DNA of 14,574 nt from JBGSZX01 sp964640545 (GTDB lineage Bacteria; Bdellovibrionota; UBA2428): NCBI GenBank assembly GCA_964640545.1, contig CAZXHL010000063.1, forward strand, positions 1 to 14,574. The letters run 5' to 3'. A program made the translations under genes and the position numbers. This document shows, piece after piece, positions 1-7,571 of the stretch (its first letter is position 1; the number at the start of each line of letters is the position of its first letter). The notes beneath the pieces were generated by a model. The model searched no databases. It had not been told where the DNA came from and saw only the letters and a program-made list of their open reading frames with translations.

Positions 1-2659
1 CGCTGAAGAAGGCCTGTACAAAAAGCCAAGCTCCCATATTTCTAGGTTCTTCTTGGACCCAGTAAAATTCTTTTACTTTCGTATAGCGACTCAGGTAAGT
101 GATCACCTGTGCTTCCGGCCAAGGGTAGAGTTGTTCAATGCGAAGAATAGCAACATCTTCGATGCCTTTTTCTTTTTGCGCAGCCACAAGCTCGTAATAA
201 ATTTTTCCAGTGCACAGAATTACTTTGCGAATCTTGGCCGCATCGGTATTACTAAAACGCGGATCATCGATCACTTCTTTGAAGTGACCTGAGGTGACCT
301 CATCCATGGTTGAAACCATGTCGGGATTTCTCAATCCGCTTTTGGGAGTCATCAATACAAGTGGTTTTCTGAAGTCACGTTTTACTTGTCGTCGTAGAGC
401 GTGGAAAAGCTGCGCCGGCGTGGAAAGATTGGCCACGGTCATGTTGGCTCTTCCACAGAGTTGAAGGAATCTTTCAAATCTTGCACTTGAATGTTCGGGT
501 CCTTGCCCTTCGTATCCGTGAGGCAACATCAAGACAATTCCGCTGGCTCGTTGCCATTTGGATTCTCCCGAAGCAATGAATTGGTCAATGATCACTTGAG
601 CCCCATTGGCAAAGTCTCCAAACTGAGCTTCCCAGATGATAAGTACATTGGGATCACCCAAAGACCAACCATACTCAAAAGCCAAAACACCAGTCTCAGA
701 TAGCGTGCTGTTTTTGATGAGAACGAATTGGTTGTCGTTGCAAAGTTGTTCTAGCGGCGTGTGGGTTGCACCTGTCTTGGAGTCAAAAAGCACGGCATTC
801 CTGTGAGAGAAAGTGCCTCTTTCAACATCTTGCCCTGTCAGTCTTACGCTGTGACCTTCAATGAGAAGAGAAGCATAGGCTAAATTCTCTGCATTGCCCC
901 AATCAATAGGGCCGTTATTTTCTATGGCTTCTAATCTCGAATCAAGCATTCGTTTGATCTTTGGATTGATGCTGAACCCATCGGGAATCTCCGCAATTTT
1001 CTGCGAGAGATTTGTGATTCTCTTTTTGTCAAAAGTCGTGTCAATCACTTCAAAGAGGTCAGCGTCAGAAGGTCTTCGGTATTTTTCCCAAACGCTTGCA
1101 TAGGCTGAAACGAAAGGTGCCGGTTTCTCTTCTCTAGTTAGCTTTTGAGCATCAACTAAGGCATCGATTTTGGACTGAAACTCGGCTTTTACAGTGGCGT
1201 CGTCAATCACGCCTTCTGCCATAAGTTTGTTGGCGTAGGTCTGGTGTGGCGAAGGGTGCTTTTTGATGAGTCCGTACATCAAGGGTTGTGTGAACGCAGG
1301 TTCATCAGACTCGTTGTGACCGTATTTGCGGTAACAAACAATGTCGATGACCACATCTGTTTTAAAGGTCTGACGATATTCCATGCAGAGTTTTGCTACA
1401 TAGGCCAAAGCTTCAGGGTCATCTCCATTAACGTGGAAGACTGGAATCTCGAGCATTCGTGCAACGTCCGTGCAGTAAGTTGTTGAGCGTGCATCAACCG
1501 GGTTGGTTGTGAAGCCAATTTGGTTGTTGATGACGATGTTGATGGTGCCACCTGTAGTGAAGGCCTCTACCTGCGAAAGGTTTAGTGTCTCATAGACGAC
1601 GCCTTGGCCGGCAAAGGCCGCATCACCATGAATGACAATAGGAATCACTTTCGTGCGATCTTCACCACGACGACGTTGTTTGGAGCGTGTGACCCCTTCT
1701 ACTACTGGGTGGACGAAGGCTAGGTGACTTGGGTTGTTGGCTAGTGACAAATGTAGGTCATGGCCAGACCTGGTTTTGATGTCGGCCGAGAAGCCCATAT
1801 GATATTTCACATCGCCCTCGCCCATGGCCTTTTCATCGTATTGGTAATCTTGTTCAAATTCTGTGAGAATGTGTTCGACTTTTTTGCCAAAAATATTTGT
1901 AAGAACGTTGAGGCGACCACGGTGAGCCATTCCGACTACAATATCGGTTGCGCCAGTTTGTCCTGCAACATCAAAAAGCCTGTCGAAGGTTGGAATGAGT
2001 CCTTCAGCACCTTCTATGGAGAAGCGCTTTTGAGCGACATATCGCGTGTGAAGGAATTTTTCAAAAGCTTCGCCATCACCAAGTCTGGAGAGCATGTGCT
2101 TTTTGTCTTCTGCAGAAAATTTTTCCTTATTCCCACTAGATTCCATTTTTTCCACAAGCCAGCCGCGCATCTTCGGATTCTTGATGTGCGTGTATTCTAC
2201 TCCGATGGAGGAGGAGTAAATTTCTTTGAGCCTGGCGATAATGTCTCGCAGAGAAGCTGTGCCCAGTCCTAAGAAATTGCCGGCAGTAAATTTCTTGTCG
2301 AGATCGCCGTCGTTAAGACCGAAATGGTCTAAAGCCAAAAGTGGATGGGAGTCTGTATTGGGGAAAATAGGATTGGTCTTTGCGACCAAATGGCCTCTTT
2401 CACGATAGGCATTGATGAGATCAGCAACCTTTGCTTCAGCACTGAGGTCAATGGATGTGACGGCTTTGCGGTGAAGGCTCTGTCCGAGGGTGGCTTCGAT
2501 TTCTTCAATCATGTCATCGTCGGCTTCATAGCCAAGTTCGAGTCCCTCGAAGAAATAACGCCAAGTTTGGTCGACATCATTGGGGTCTTTGAGATACCTC
2601 GAATAGATATCTTCAATATACTCAGGGTTGCTGTTGCTTAGGTAGCTGAATTTATTCAT
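1..2659 (-). CDS. sucA: 2-oxoglutarate dehydrogenase E1 component (3' end beyond window)
   Basis: Thiamine-diphosphate-dependent E1 subunit of the 2-oxoglutarate dehydrogenase complex; it decarboxylates 2-oxoglutarate in the TCA cycle and passes the succinyl group to E2 lipoate. I translated 886 codons without a stop from the ATG at 2659; the family is about 900-940 residues, so only the last few dozen are missing beyond the window edge. Visible: the E1o N-terminal region (YLSNSNPEYIEDIY, then TWRYFFEGLELG) thought to contact E2; AHRGRL with His246; the ThDP/Mg motif starting GDA at 345 and ending NN at 378-379; KYGHNE with His448; a C-terminal transketolase-like half ending EEPRNMGAWLFVQ. 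There is no acyltransferase (KGD/OdhA-type) extension. No good Shine-Dalgarno precedes the ATG. sucB would be expected downstream, outside the window. Identification is firm. Confidence 0.96.
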   Translation of the reverse strand, partial: MNKFSYLSNSNPEYIEDIYSRYLKDPNDVDQTWRYFFEGLELGYEADDDMIEEIEATLGQSLHRKAVTSIDLSAEAKVADLINAYRERGHLVAKTNPIFPNTDSHPLLALDHFGLNDGDLDKKFTAGNFLGLGTASLRDIIARLKEIYSSSIGVEYTHIKNPKMRGWLVEKMESSGNKEKFSAEDKKHMLSRLGDGEAFEKFLHTRYVAQKRFSIEGAEGLIPTFDRLFDVAGQTGATDIVVGMAHRGRLNVLTNIFGKKVEHILTEFEQDYQYDEKAMGEGDVKYHMGFSADIKTRSGHDLHLSLANNPSHLAFVHPVVEGVTRSKQRRRGEDRTKVIPIVIHGDAAFAGQGVVYETLNLSQVEAFTTGGTINIVINNQIGFTTNPVDARSTTYCTDVARMLEIPVFHVNGDDPEALAYVAKLCMEYRQTFKTDVVIDIVCYRKYGHNESDEPAFTQPLMYGLIKKHPSPHQTYANKLMAEGVIDDATVKAEFQSKIDALVDAQKLTREEKPAPFVSAYASVWEKYRRPSDADLFEVIDTTFDKKRITNLSQKIAEIPDGFSINPKIKRMLDSRLEAIENNGPIDWGNAENLAYASLLIEGHSVRLTGQDVERGTFSHRNAVLFDSKTGATHTPLEQLCNDNQFVLIKNSTLSETGVLAFEYGWSLGDPNVLIIWEAQFGDFANGAQVIIDQFIASGESKWQRASGIVLMLPHGYEGQGPEHSSARFERFLQLCGRANMTVANLSTPAQLFHALRRQVKRDFRKPLVLMTPKSGLRNPDMVSTMDEVTSGHFKEVIDDPRFSNTDAAKIRKVILCTGKIYYELVAAQKEKGIEDVAILRIEQLYPWPEAQVITYLSRYTKVKEFYWVQEEPRNMGAWLFVQAFFS

Positions 2660-2767
2660 TTTTATACAACTTTAGTGGCCAAAGAACCCCAAAAATTGAA
2701 GGTCGTTTAGGCTCCCTGACAGACTAGAACGAGTCACGCTTTGAACCAAGGGCTGTACAAAAAAATT

Positions 2768-2795
2768 TTGGCAGTTTTGATGTTTTGGGAATGAT
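2768..2795 (+). promoter_or_regulatory. candidate promoter of the cytochrome c gene
   Basis: TTGGCA (2768-2773, 5/6 to the sigma70 -35 consensus), a 16-base spacer, then AATGAT (2790-2795, 4/6 to -10). Transcription would start near 2802, which leaves the ATG at 2812 with a short leader containing AGG and excludes the upstream in-frame TTG/ATG codons (2785, 2791, 2794). Found by eye only. Confidence 0.35.
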
Positions 2796-2811
2796 GGTTA
2801 AGACTAGGTCT

Positions 2812-3288
2812 ATGAGTATTTTTACGAAGAGCTTTCTCGCTGGGGTGACCTTATCTCTCTTGTCCTGCACAACGAATCATGGAGCCCAAGATGATGATGA
2901 ACCCGATAGAGAGACTCTATTAAAGCACGGTATCTTACGAATGTATCACGACACCCATTCGAAGGGAGCCCCTTTTGAAGAGTTAGATCCCAAGTCTGTG
3001 GCTAGGGGAAAAGAGATTTTTCAAAATCATTGTATGAGTTGTCATGGAGACAAGGGGCTTGGCGACGGGCCTTTTGCGAAAGCACAAATGCAGAGACCAG
3101 CCAATTTGGCTGAACTAGCTCATGATATTCCAGATTTTAAGTTCTTTATGAAAATCTCTCAGTGGAATGGCAATATGCCAGGTTGGAACGAGCCATTTTC
3201 GAAAAAAGAAACCTCTGATCTGGAGACTTATTTGAAAAAACTGGGACGGGAATTCAAACATCCTGAAGCTTTTCCGCTCGAGAACTAG
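2812..3288 (+). CDS. lipoprotein class I c-type cytochrome
   Basis: Small mono-haem electron-carrier protein, predicted to be exported and lipid-anchored. From the ATG at 2812 (158 residues) the protein starts with a signal of one Lys and a hydrophobic stretch ending in the lipobox LLSC, lipidated Cys19. An acidic linker (QDDDEPDRE) follows. The haem site is HCMSCHG (Cys74, Cys77, His78) and the likely distal ligand is Met122 in NGNMPGW, as in the cytochrome c / CccA fold. The fold is minimal, with no catalytic domain, so an electron shuttle is the likely job; its redox partner cannot be told. In-frame starts at 2785 (TTG), 2791 and 2794 would add up to nine residues; 2812 is preferred because it gives a compact signal peptide and lies after AGG. 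The gene diverges from sucA. Confidence 0.88.
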   Translation: MSIFTKSFLAGVTLSLLSCTTNHGAQDDDEPDRETLLKHGILRMYHDTHSKGAPFEELDPKSVARGKEIFQNHCMSCHGDKGLGDGPFAKAQMQRPANLAELAHDIPDFKFFMKISQWNGNMPGWNEPFSKKETSDLETYLKKLGREFKHPEAFPLEN

Positions 3289-3300
3289 ATCGAGTTTTTT
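3277..3300 (+). terminator. weak intrinsic terminator overlapping the cytochrome stop codon
   Basis: CTCGA (3277-3281) and TCGAG (3290-3294) form a 5-bp stem around an 8-base loop that contains the TAG stop, followed directly by six T. The stem is short, so termination may be partial. It separates the cytochrome gene from the convergent antiporter gene, whose stop is at 3314. Confidence 0.4.
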
Positions 3301-3313
3301 ACAGTCTCTAATG

Positions 3314-4411
3314 CTATTCGTTCTTAGTGGCAGACTCTGGAACAAAGGCTGTCACAAGGATAGCGATAGCAAAAGCTGGTAAAAACACCTTGAAAAGTAG
3401 ACTCACGAAGGCGTCATATCCCTCTGGGTACATGACCTGATTGACTAAGACAAAGACGTAGAAAGCATAGCAAGCTACGAAGAGGCAGCCCTCAAGCCTG
3501 GACATTTTCTTCCCTGAAATGAAGATCGGGAGTGTGCCAGCTGTGATGATGAACAAGAACGGGAAATCAAATTCTAGAGCTGCTGCCCCGACGCTCAGAC
3601 CGCCATCTACTAAGAAGGCCGCTGGCCCCAGAACCCATAGCAAGTTAAATATACAGCTACCCACAATGTTTCCTATAGCAATATCGGAAGATCCCTTTAA
3701 TCCAGCCACAATGGAGGTTGCTAGTTCTGGCAAAGAAGTTCCGAAAGCTACAATGGTCAACCCAACAATCCATTCTGGAATGGATAAATATGTGGCCAAG
3801 GCGACGGCCCCTTCCGTAAAGTAATGAGCTCCCACAGTCAAACCTGTAATCCCTAGAATGATCCAGGAAATATCTTTGAAAAGCTCAACTCCTGTAAGGC
3901 GTGGCATCCGAGCGCCTTCATCTAGAATTCCCAGCTCTGCAATGCTCATTTTCTTTTCTCTTCGCGCTAGAGAAATGAGTAAAATGATATAGGGAACTAG
4001 CAATGCGAGAAGAATGAAGCCTTCCGTGGCGGAAATGTTCTGAGCGCTACTGGCAAAAATCCAAACCAAGCCAGTGAAGGCGATCATAATGGGGACGTCC
4101 CAAAGTAAAAGTTGTCTCTGTGCCACGAGTGGCCGGATGATGCTTGATATCCCAAGCACGAGTAAAATGTTTAGCACGTTGCTGCCGAGCACATTTCCAA
4201 GGGCGATGTCAGCGTTACCTTTTGAAGCTGATATCAATGTAATGGCAAGTTCCGGGGCGCTCGTGCCCATCGCCACCAATGTCAGTCCGACAATCAGAGC
4301 TGGAACTCCAAAGGCCAGGGCCAGTCGTGACGCGGCGCTCACTAGTTTGTCGGCCCCAAGAGTAAGAATAACAATGCCACCAATCAGGGGTAAGATAATG
4401 CTTTCAATCAT
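3314..4411 (-). CDS. calcium/sodium antiporter, YrbG/CaCA family
   Basis: Inner-membrane cation exchanger of the Ca2+:cation antiporter superfamily, which swaps Ca2+ for Na+ or H+. The 365-residue protein is almost entirely hydrophobic, with about ten membrane segments and the two inverted alpha repeats that define the family. Repeat 1 has GTSAPE (49-54) and GNVLGSN (72-78); repeat 2 has GTSLPE (224-229) and GNIVGSC (247-253). Both ion-binding glutamates (Glu53 and Glu228) are kept. The second repeat has Cys where the first has Asn, a possible change at the ion site. A charged cytoplasmic loop (RREKKMS, 150-156) separates the halves. AGAGG lies five bases before the ATG. It is divergent from rmuC with only 25 bases between start codons. 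Family is certain; the ion pair is inferred. Confidence 0.93.
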   Translation of the reverse strand: MIESIILPLIGGIVILTLGADKLVSAASRLALAFGVPALIVGLTLVAMGTSAPELAITLISASKGNADIALGNVLGSNVLNILLVLGISSIIRPLVAQRQLLLWDVPIMIAFTGLVWIFASSAQNISATEGFILLALLVPYIILLISLARREKKMSIAELGILDEGARMPRLTGVELFKDISWIILGITGLTVGAHYFTEGAVALATYLSIPEWIVGLTIVAFGTSLPELATSIVAGLKGSSDIAIGNIVGSCIFNLLWVLGPAAFLVDGGLSVGAAALEFDFPFLFIITAGTLPIFISGKKMSRLEGCLFVACYAFYVFVLVNQVMYPEGYDAFVSLLFKVFLPAFAIAILVTAFVPESATKNE

Positions 4412-4422
4412 TTTAGCCTCTG

Positions 4423-4431
4423 AGTATACCA
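4423..4431 (-). promoter_or_regulatory. extended -10 element for the antiporter gene
   Basis: On the minus strand 4431-4423 reads TGGTATACT, an exact TGn extension followed by TATACT (5/6 to TATAAT). No clear -35 is visible, as is usual for extended -10 promoters. Transcription would start about five bases before the ATG at 4411. The core GTATAC is self-complementary and also forms the rmuC -10. Confidence 0.5.
4425..4430 (+). promoter_or_regulatory. candidate -10 element for rmuC, leaderless geometry
   Basis: TATACC (4/6 to consensus) ends six bases before the rmuC ATG at 4437, so the transcript would begin at or next to the start codon. The -35 region is poor. It overlaps the opposite-strand -10 of the antiporter. 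Confidence 0.35.
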
Positions 4432-4436
4432 GTTTT

Positions 4437-5822
4437 ATGGAAATTTGGATCGTAGTAACAGGCGCAACTTTGGGTGGTGCGCTAATCGCTTATTTGGTCG
4501 TTGAACGAAAAACTTCAAAAGATCGTCAGGCCTTGGTGAATGACCTTCAAGTAACGACTGAAAAGTTGAGTGCTTCGGAACAACGAGCTACCGAATTTAA
4601 AATGGAGCGAGACGAGAGTAGAGAGCGTTTGGAACAGACTCAGAAAGAGCTTTCCCAAGTTCAGGTCCGTTTTGAAAAAGAGCAAGAACTTGCTGCCCAA
4701 CGACTCAAAGACTTTGAAACCGCGCAATCCCAATTATCCAACACCTTTAAGGCCCTTGCTGCCGATACTTTAAAATCTACCAATTCTAGTTTTATGGAAC
4801 TTGCCCAAAATACCATGGCGAAGTTTCATGAATCAGCCAAAGGTGATCTCGAGAAGCGTCAGATTTCAATCACCAATTTAGTAAAGCCAGTACAAGACTC
4901 ATTAAATAAATTCGATACTCGAATCCAAGAAATCGAAAAAGCACGTGTAGGTGCTTATGAGGGGATCTCTGAACAAGTCAAAAATCTTTTGGATGTTCAT
5001 GGAAAGCTCCAGAGCGAACCCCAAAACCTTGTCAAAGCGTTGAGCAACCCCCGCGTCAGGGGCCGCTGGGGAGAGATCCAACTCAAACGAGTCGTTGAGC
5101 TTGCAGGCATGCTTGAGCACTGTGACTTTGAAGAACAGAAAACGGTTAACTCCGACGACGGCCAACTGAGGCCAGATATGCTTGTAAATCTGCCTCTTGG
5201 AAAATCGATTGTGGTGGACTCAAAAGCTCCCCTCTCCTCTTATTTAGCGGCAATGGAAACTTCGAACGAAGAAGAGAAGATGGCTCACTTGAAGCATCAT
5301 GCTCGCCTTGTTCGCGGGCATGTGAACGATCTTGGAAAGAAAGCTTATTGGTCCCAGTTCCAGCATGCTCCGGAATTTGTTGTGATGTTCATCCCTGGAG
5401 ATTCTTTCTACAATGCGGCTTTGGAGCACGATCCCGAGATCATTGAGTATGCGTTGAAGAACAATGTGATTTTAGCGACGCCATCCACGTTGATTGCGAT
5501 ATTAAAAGCTGTTTCTTATGGGTGGAGACAAGAAAAACTCGCGGCGAATGCTCAAGAAATTAGTCAGTTAGGTAAAACACTTTACAAACGAATCTATGAC
5601 ATGTCCTCGCACTTTTCAGGTGTTGGAAAAAATCTTACAAGAGCTGTTGATTCTTATAATAAGACCCTTGGCACTTTGGAGTCTCGAGTTCTAGTTAGTG
5701 CCCGAAAGTTTCATGAGCTTGCGGGAAATGATTCGAAAGAGGAATTGACCGTTGAGCCGGTTGACTCGGTCGCAAGGCTTGGAAATTCTCAAGAACCCTT
5801 TGATGGCGAAAATGAAGTTTAA
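4437..5822 (+). CDS. rmuC: RmuC family DNA recombination protein
   Basis: RmuC proteins limit rearrangements at inverted repeats in E. coli and contain a restriction-endonuclease-like core; the biochemical reaction is unsettled. This 461-residue copy has one N-terminal membrane anchor (about 3-22), a long charged coiled coil (about 30-100), then the conserved core: RGRWGE (208-213), VDSKAPL (260-266), PGDSF (320-324), ATPSTLIA (347-354) and YGWRQE (361-366). The Asp and SKAP residues in 260-266 are the likely nuclease-like site. The tail after about 430 is acidic and poorly conserved. The frame stays open upstream to 4074, but that part is antisense to the antiporter; the ATG at 4437 begins the membrane anchor and follows a -10-like hexamer. 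It is the first gene of a probable operon with the thioesterase 16 bases downstream. Confidence 0.94.
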   Translation: MEIWIVVTGATLGGALIAYLVVERKTSKDRQALVNDLQVTTEKLSASEQRATEFKMERDESRERLEQTQKELSQVQVRFEKEQELAAQRLKDFETAQSQLSNTFKALAADTLKSTNSSFMELAQNTMAKFHESAKGDLEKRQISITNLVKPVQDSLNKFDTRIQEIEKARVGAYEGISEQVKNLLDVHGKLQSEPQNLVKALSNPRVRGRWGEIQLKRVVELAGMLEHCDFEEQKTVNSDDGQLRPDMLVNLPLGKSIVVDSKAPLSSYLAAMETSNEEEKMAHLKHHARLVRGHVNDLGKKAYWSQFQHAPEFVVMFIPGDSFYNAALEHDPEIIEYALKNNVILATPSTLIAILKAVSYGWRQEKLAANAQEISQLGKTLYKRIYDMSSHFSGVGKNLTRAVDSYNKTLGTLESRVLVSARKFHELAGNDSKEELTVEPVDSVARLGNSQEPFDGENEV

Positions 5823-5838
5823 GAGATAAACTTTTGAA

Positions 5839-6330
5839 ATGGCTCAAAAAGCAACTGAGAAATCTCCTGACGACACCCAAACCGAATCTAGAAAATTAGT
5901 GATGCCCGATCAGATCAATGGTGGCGGCACCCTCTTTGGCGGACAAATGATGGCTTGGATCGACAAACTTGCGGCCATGACAGCTCAACGTCACGCCGAG
6001 AGCAATGTCGTAACAGCGAGTATCGATCAAATCAATTTTCTTGCTCCAGTCTACAAAGGCGATCACGTCATCATGAAGGGGCGCGTGGTTTATGTCGGTC
6101 GCAGTTCCATGGAGATCAGAGTCGATGTTGAAGCGGTGAACCCTATCAAGGGAACTTCTCATAAAACGACTCAAGCATTTCTCACATTTGTGGCACTAGA
6201 TGACAATGGAAAACCTCGACCTGTTCCCAGGCTTAAGCTTGAAAATGAAAAAGACAAAGAGGCTTTTGGCTTTGCCAAAGAGCGCATTCAAATCCGCAAA
6301 GATTGGGCGAAAAAAGGTAAGTTTGTATGA
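5839..6330 (+). CDS. acyl-CoA thioesterase, YciA/BFIT hotdog family
   Basis: Cytosolic hotdog-fold enzyme that hydrolyses acyl-CoA to free acid and CoA. The 163-residue protein fits the single-hotdog YciA class. Visible: the helix-capping stretch NGGGTLFGGQ (27-36) followed by MMAWIDKLA with Asp42, the position of the catalytic acid in this family; the strand VTASIDQINFLAPV (58-71); and VGRSSMEIRVDV (86-97), a typical strand after the substrate tunnel. The tail after 140 is Lys/Glu-rich and likely extends from the fold. It lies 16 bases after rmuC and its TGA overlaps the ATG of the next gene, so it is probably cotranscribed. No strong Shine-Dalgarno. Substrate chain length cannot be read from the sequence. 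Confidence 0.9.
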   Translation: MAQKATEKSPDDTQTESRKLVMPDQINGGGTLFGGQMMAWIDKLAAMTAQRHAESNVVTASIDQINFLAPVYKGDHVIMKGRVVYVGRSSMEIRVDVEAVNPIKGTSHKTTQAFLTFVALDDNGKPRPVPRLKLENEKDKEAFGFAKERIQIRKDWAKKGKFV

Positions 6331-7121
6331 AAAATCTATCCATTAGGTTCAGCACTTTTTTAATTCTAACCCTGACTTCTTTTTCTAGTTATGCAGAAGA
6401 TCAACCCCATTCTGATGGAGCTTGGGATTTGGAGACCTTTGCAGGGTTTCGTTCCTATCCTCTTGGTGCCGGACTGGGAGTTGAGGGTGGTTATAGCGAC
6501 TATTTGTGGGGACAAAAATCTTCTGATCCGTTGTCCTGGGGCTACCTAAGAATTGGTGGAATGTTTCAGACTTCAGGAGTCGTGAATAAGGGGGAAGTAA
6601 AGTTGTCTATTTATCCCATACCTATTGTTGGTGTGTGGATTGACTATCGAATGAGTCATAGGAGTTTGGACGAAATTCAGACTTTAAATTGCAGTTTATT
6701 GAAGTGTGATGGAAGTTTGAGTCGCACAAGAATCGGCGGCGAAGTAAAAGGCGCCTATTCTATCTTTTTCGTCAGATTGCAAACGAGCTATTCCTGGCTT
6801 GAACCCGAAGATTCATCGGGTGCTTATGCAGATGAATCCACTAATTTGCAAGTTCAGCGCGGTGGTGATCAAATGTTCACATGGAATATCGCTTTAGGCG
6901 GCCCCGTTCACAAAGATCTACAAGTGGCAGGATTCATTGAGAAAAATAAAATGCAAGAGGGCGGATTCTCCAACGTTTTGCGGGGACTTTATGTCCAAAA
7001 TAGTTGGGGCAAACATATGGGTCGATTGGGAGCTGGATTGTATTCTTCAGATACATCACGGCTTCATGGCAGTATCTTTGCAAGCTACAGCTATCAGTTT
7101 TCCAAGGGCTTAGGCCTGTAA
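6327..7121 (+). CDS. secreted, putative outer-membrane beta-barrel protein
   Basis: I do not recognise a named family. The 264-residue product starts with a clear Sec signal: basic start, hydrophobic core, SSYA then Glu24, giving cleavage after Ala23. The mature part is rich in Gly, Ser, Tyr and Trp, with many short stretches of alternating polar and nonpolar residues (for example LQVAGFIEKN and SIFASYSYQF) as expected for beta strands of a small outer-membrane barrel. Two cysteines close together (LNCSLLKC, about 112-117) could form a disulfide in a loop. The last residues are GLGL and not the usual terminal aromatic, which weakens the barrel call. Start: ATGA overlap with the thioesterase stop and AAGG nine bases upstream, so it is translationally coupled. 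Function unknown. Confidence 0.72.
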   Translation: MKNLSIRFSTFLILTLTSFSSYAEDQPHSDGAWDLETFAGFRSYPLGAGLGVEGGYSDYLWGQKSSDPLSWGYLRIGGMFQTSGVVNKGEVKLSIYPIPIVGVWIDYRMSHRSLDEIQTLNCSLLKCDGSLSRTRIGGEVKGAYSIFFVRLQTSYSWLEPEDSSGAYADESTNLQVQRGGDQMFTWNIALGGPVHKDLQVAGFIEKNKMQEGGFSNVLRGLYVQNSWGKHMGRLGAGLYSSDTSRLHGSIFASYSYQFSKGLGL

Positions 7122-7137
7122 AATATTCTATTAAATC

Positions 7138-7166
7138 TTGGCAACCGCGAGAATTTAAGGGACAAT
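7138..7166 (+). promoter_or_regulatory. promoter of the RRM protein gene, with ~90-base leader
   Basis: TTGGCA (7138-7143, 5/6), a 17-base spacer, then GACAAT (7161-7166, 4/6). The start would be near 7173 and the 5' leader about 90 bases, ending in AGGAGGA (7249-7255). The leader contains the tandem pentamer TTACG-TTACG near 7200. Long leaders are typical of cold-inducible RNA-binding and cold-shock genes; that link is inference. Confidence 0.45.
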
Positions 7167-7263
7167 AATAGATGTACGCCAAACAGTCCGCTCCGATGAG
7201 TTACGTTACGTTTTAAGTCCGTTTCTTCACAAGCACTGACCGCGTCCCAGGAGGAAACTTAAC

Positions 7264-7518
7264 ATGTCTCAAAACAAACTTTTCGTAGCTAACATCGCTT
7301 TTTCTGTGGATGATGATTCACTTCGTGATCACTTCTCTGCAGCTGGTGCTGTGCTTTCAGCGCGCGTGATCAGAGATCGCGACACTGGCCGTAGCCGTGG
7401 ATTTGGTTTCGTTGAAATGGAAACTGATGATCTAGCTCAAGCAGCTATTGATCAGTTCAATGGAAAAGAATTCGACGGTCGTGAATTGACTGTCTCAGTT
7501 GCTAAGCCAAGAGGGTAG
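7264..7518 (+). CDS. single-RRM RNA-binding protein (bacterial Rbp type)
   Basis: Small RNA-binding protein made of one RNA recognition motif, like the Rbp proteins of cyanobacteria and other bacteria. At 84 residues it is little more than the domain. RNP-2 is LFVANI (6-11) and RNP-1 is RGFGFVEM (45-52); Phe7, Phe47 and Phe49 are the ring residues that stack on RNA bases. The final RNP-1 position is Met and not Phe/Tyr, common in bacterial members. There is no glycine-rich tail; it stops at AKPRG. Translation should be strong: AGGAGGA ends nine bases before the ATG. It stands alone, after a 142-base gap with its own promoter. The family binds single-stranded RNA and is often cold-regulated; neither is shown here. 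Confidence 0.94.
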   Translation: MSQNKLFVANIAFSVDDDSLRDHFSAAGAVLSARVIRDRDTGRSRGFGFVEMETDDLAQAAIDQFNGKEFDGRELTVSVAKPRG

Positions 7519-7536
7519 TAATGGTGGTTTCGCTTT

Positions 7537-7567
7537 GGCCTGCGGCCGGTTTTATGGCGGCTTCGCC
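7537..7567 (+). terminator. hairpin cluster after the RRM gene
   Basis: GGCC-TGC-GGCC (7537-7547) followed by GG and four T (7550-7553), then GGCG-GCTT-CGCC (7556-7567). The first hairpin with its T run is a plausible but short intrinsic terminator for the RRM gene, in the gap facing a convergent gene. Confidence 0.4.
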
Positions 7568-7571
7568 TAGC

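Noticed and set aside
1760..2272. Open frame of 170 codons on the plus strand
   Set aside because: Lies wholly antisense to sucA, whose translation is well conserved here; no domain, no ribosome site, and atypical composition.
4074..4436. Upstream extension of the rmuC frame by 121 codons
   Set aside because: Antisense to the antiporter N-terminal half; the RmuC membrane anchor begins at the ATG at 4437.
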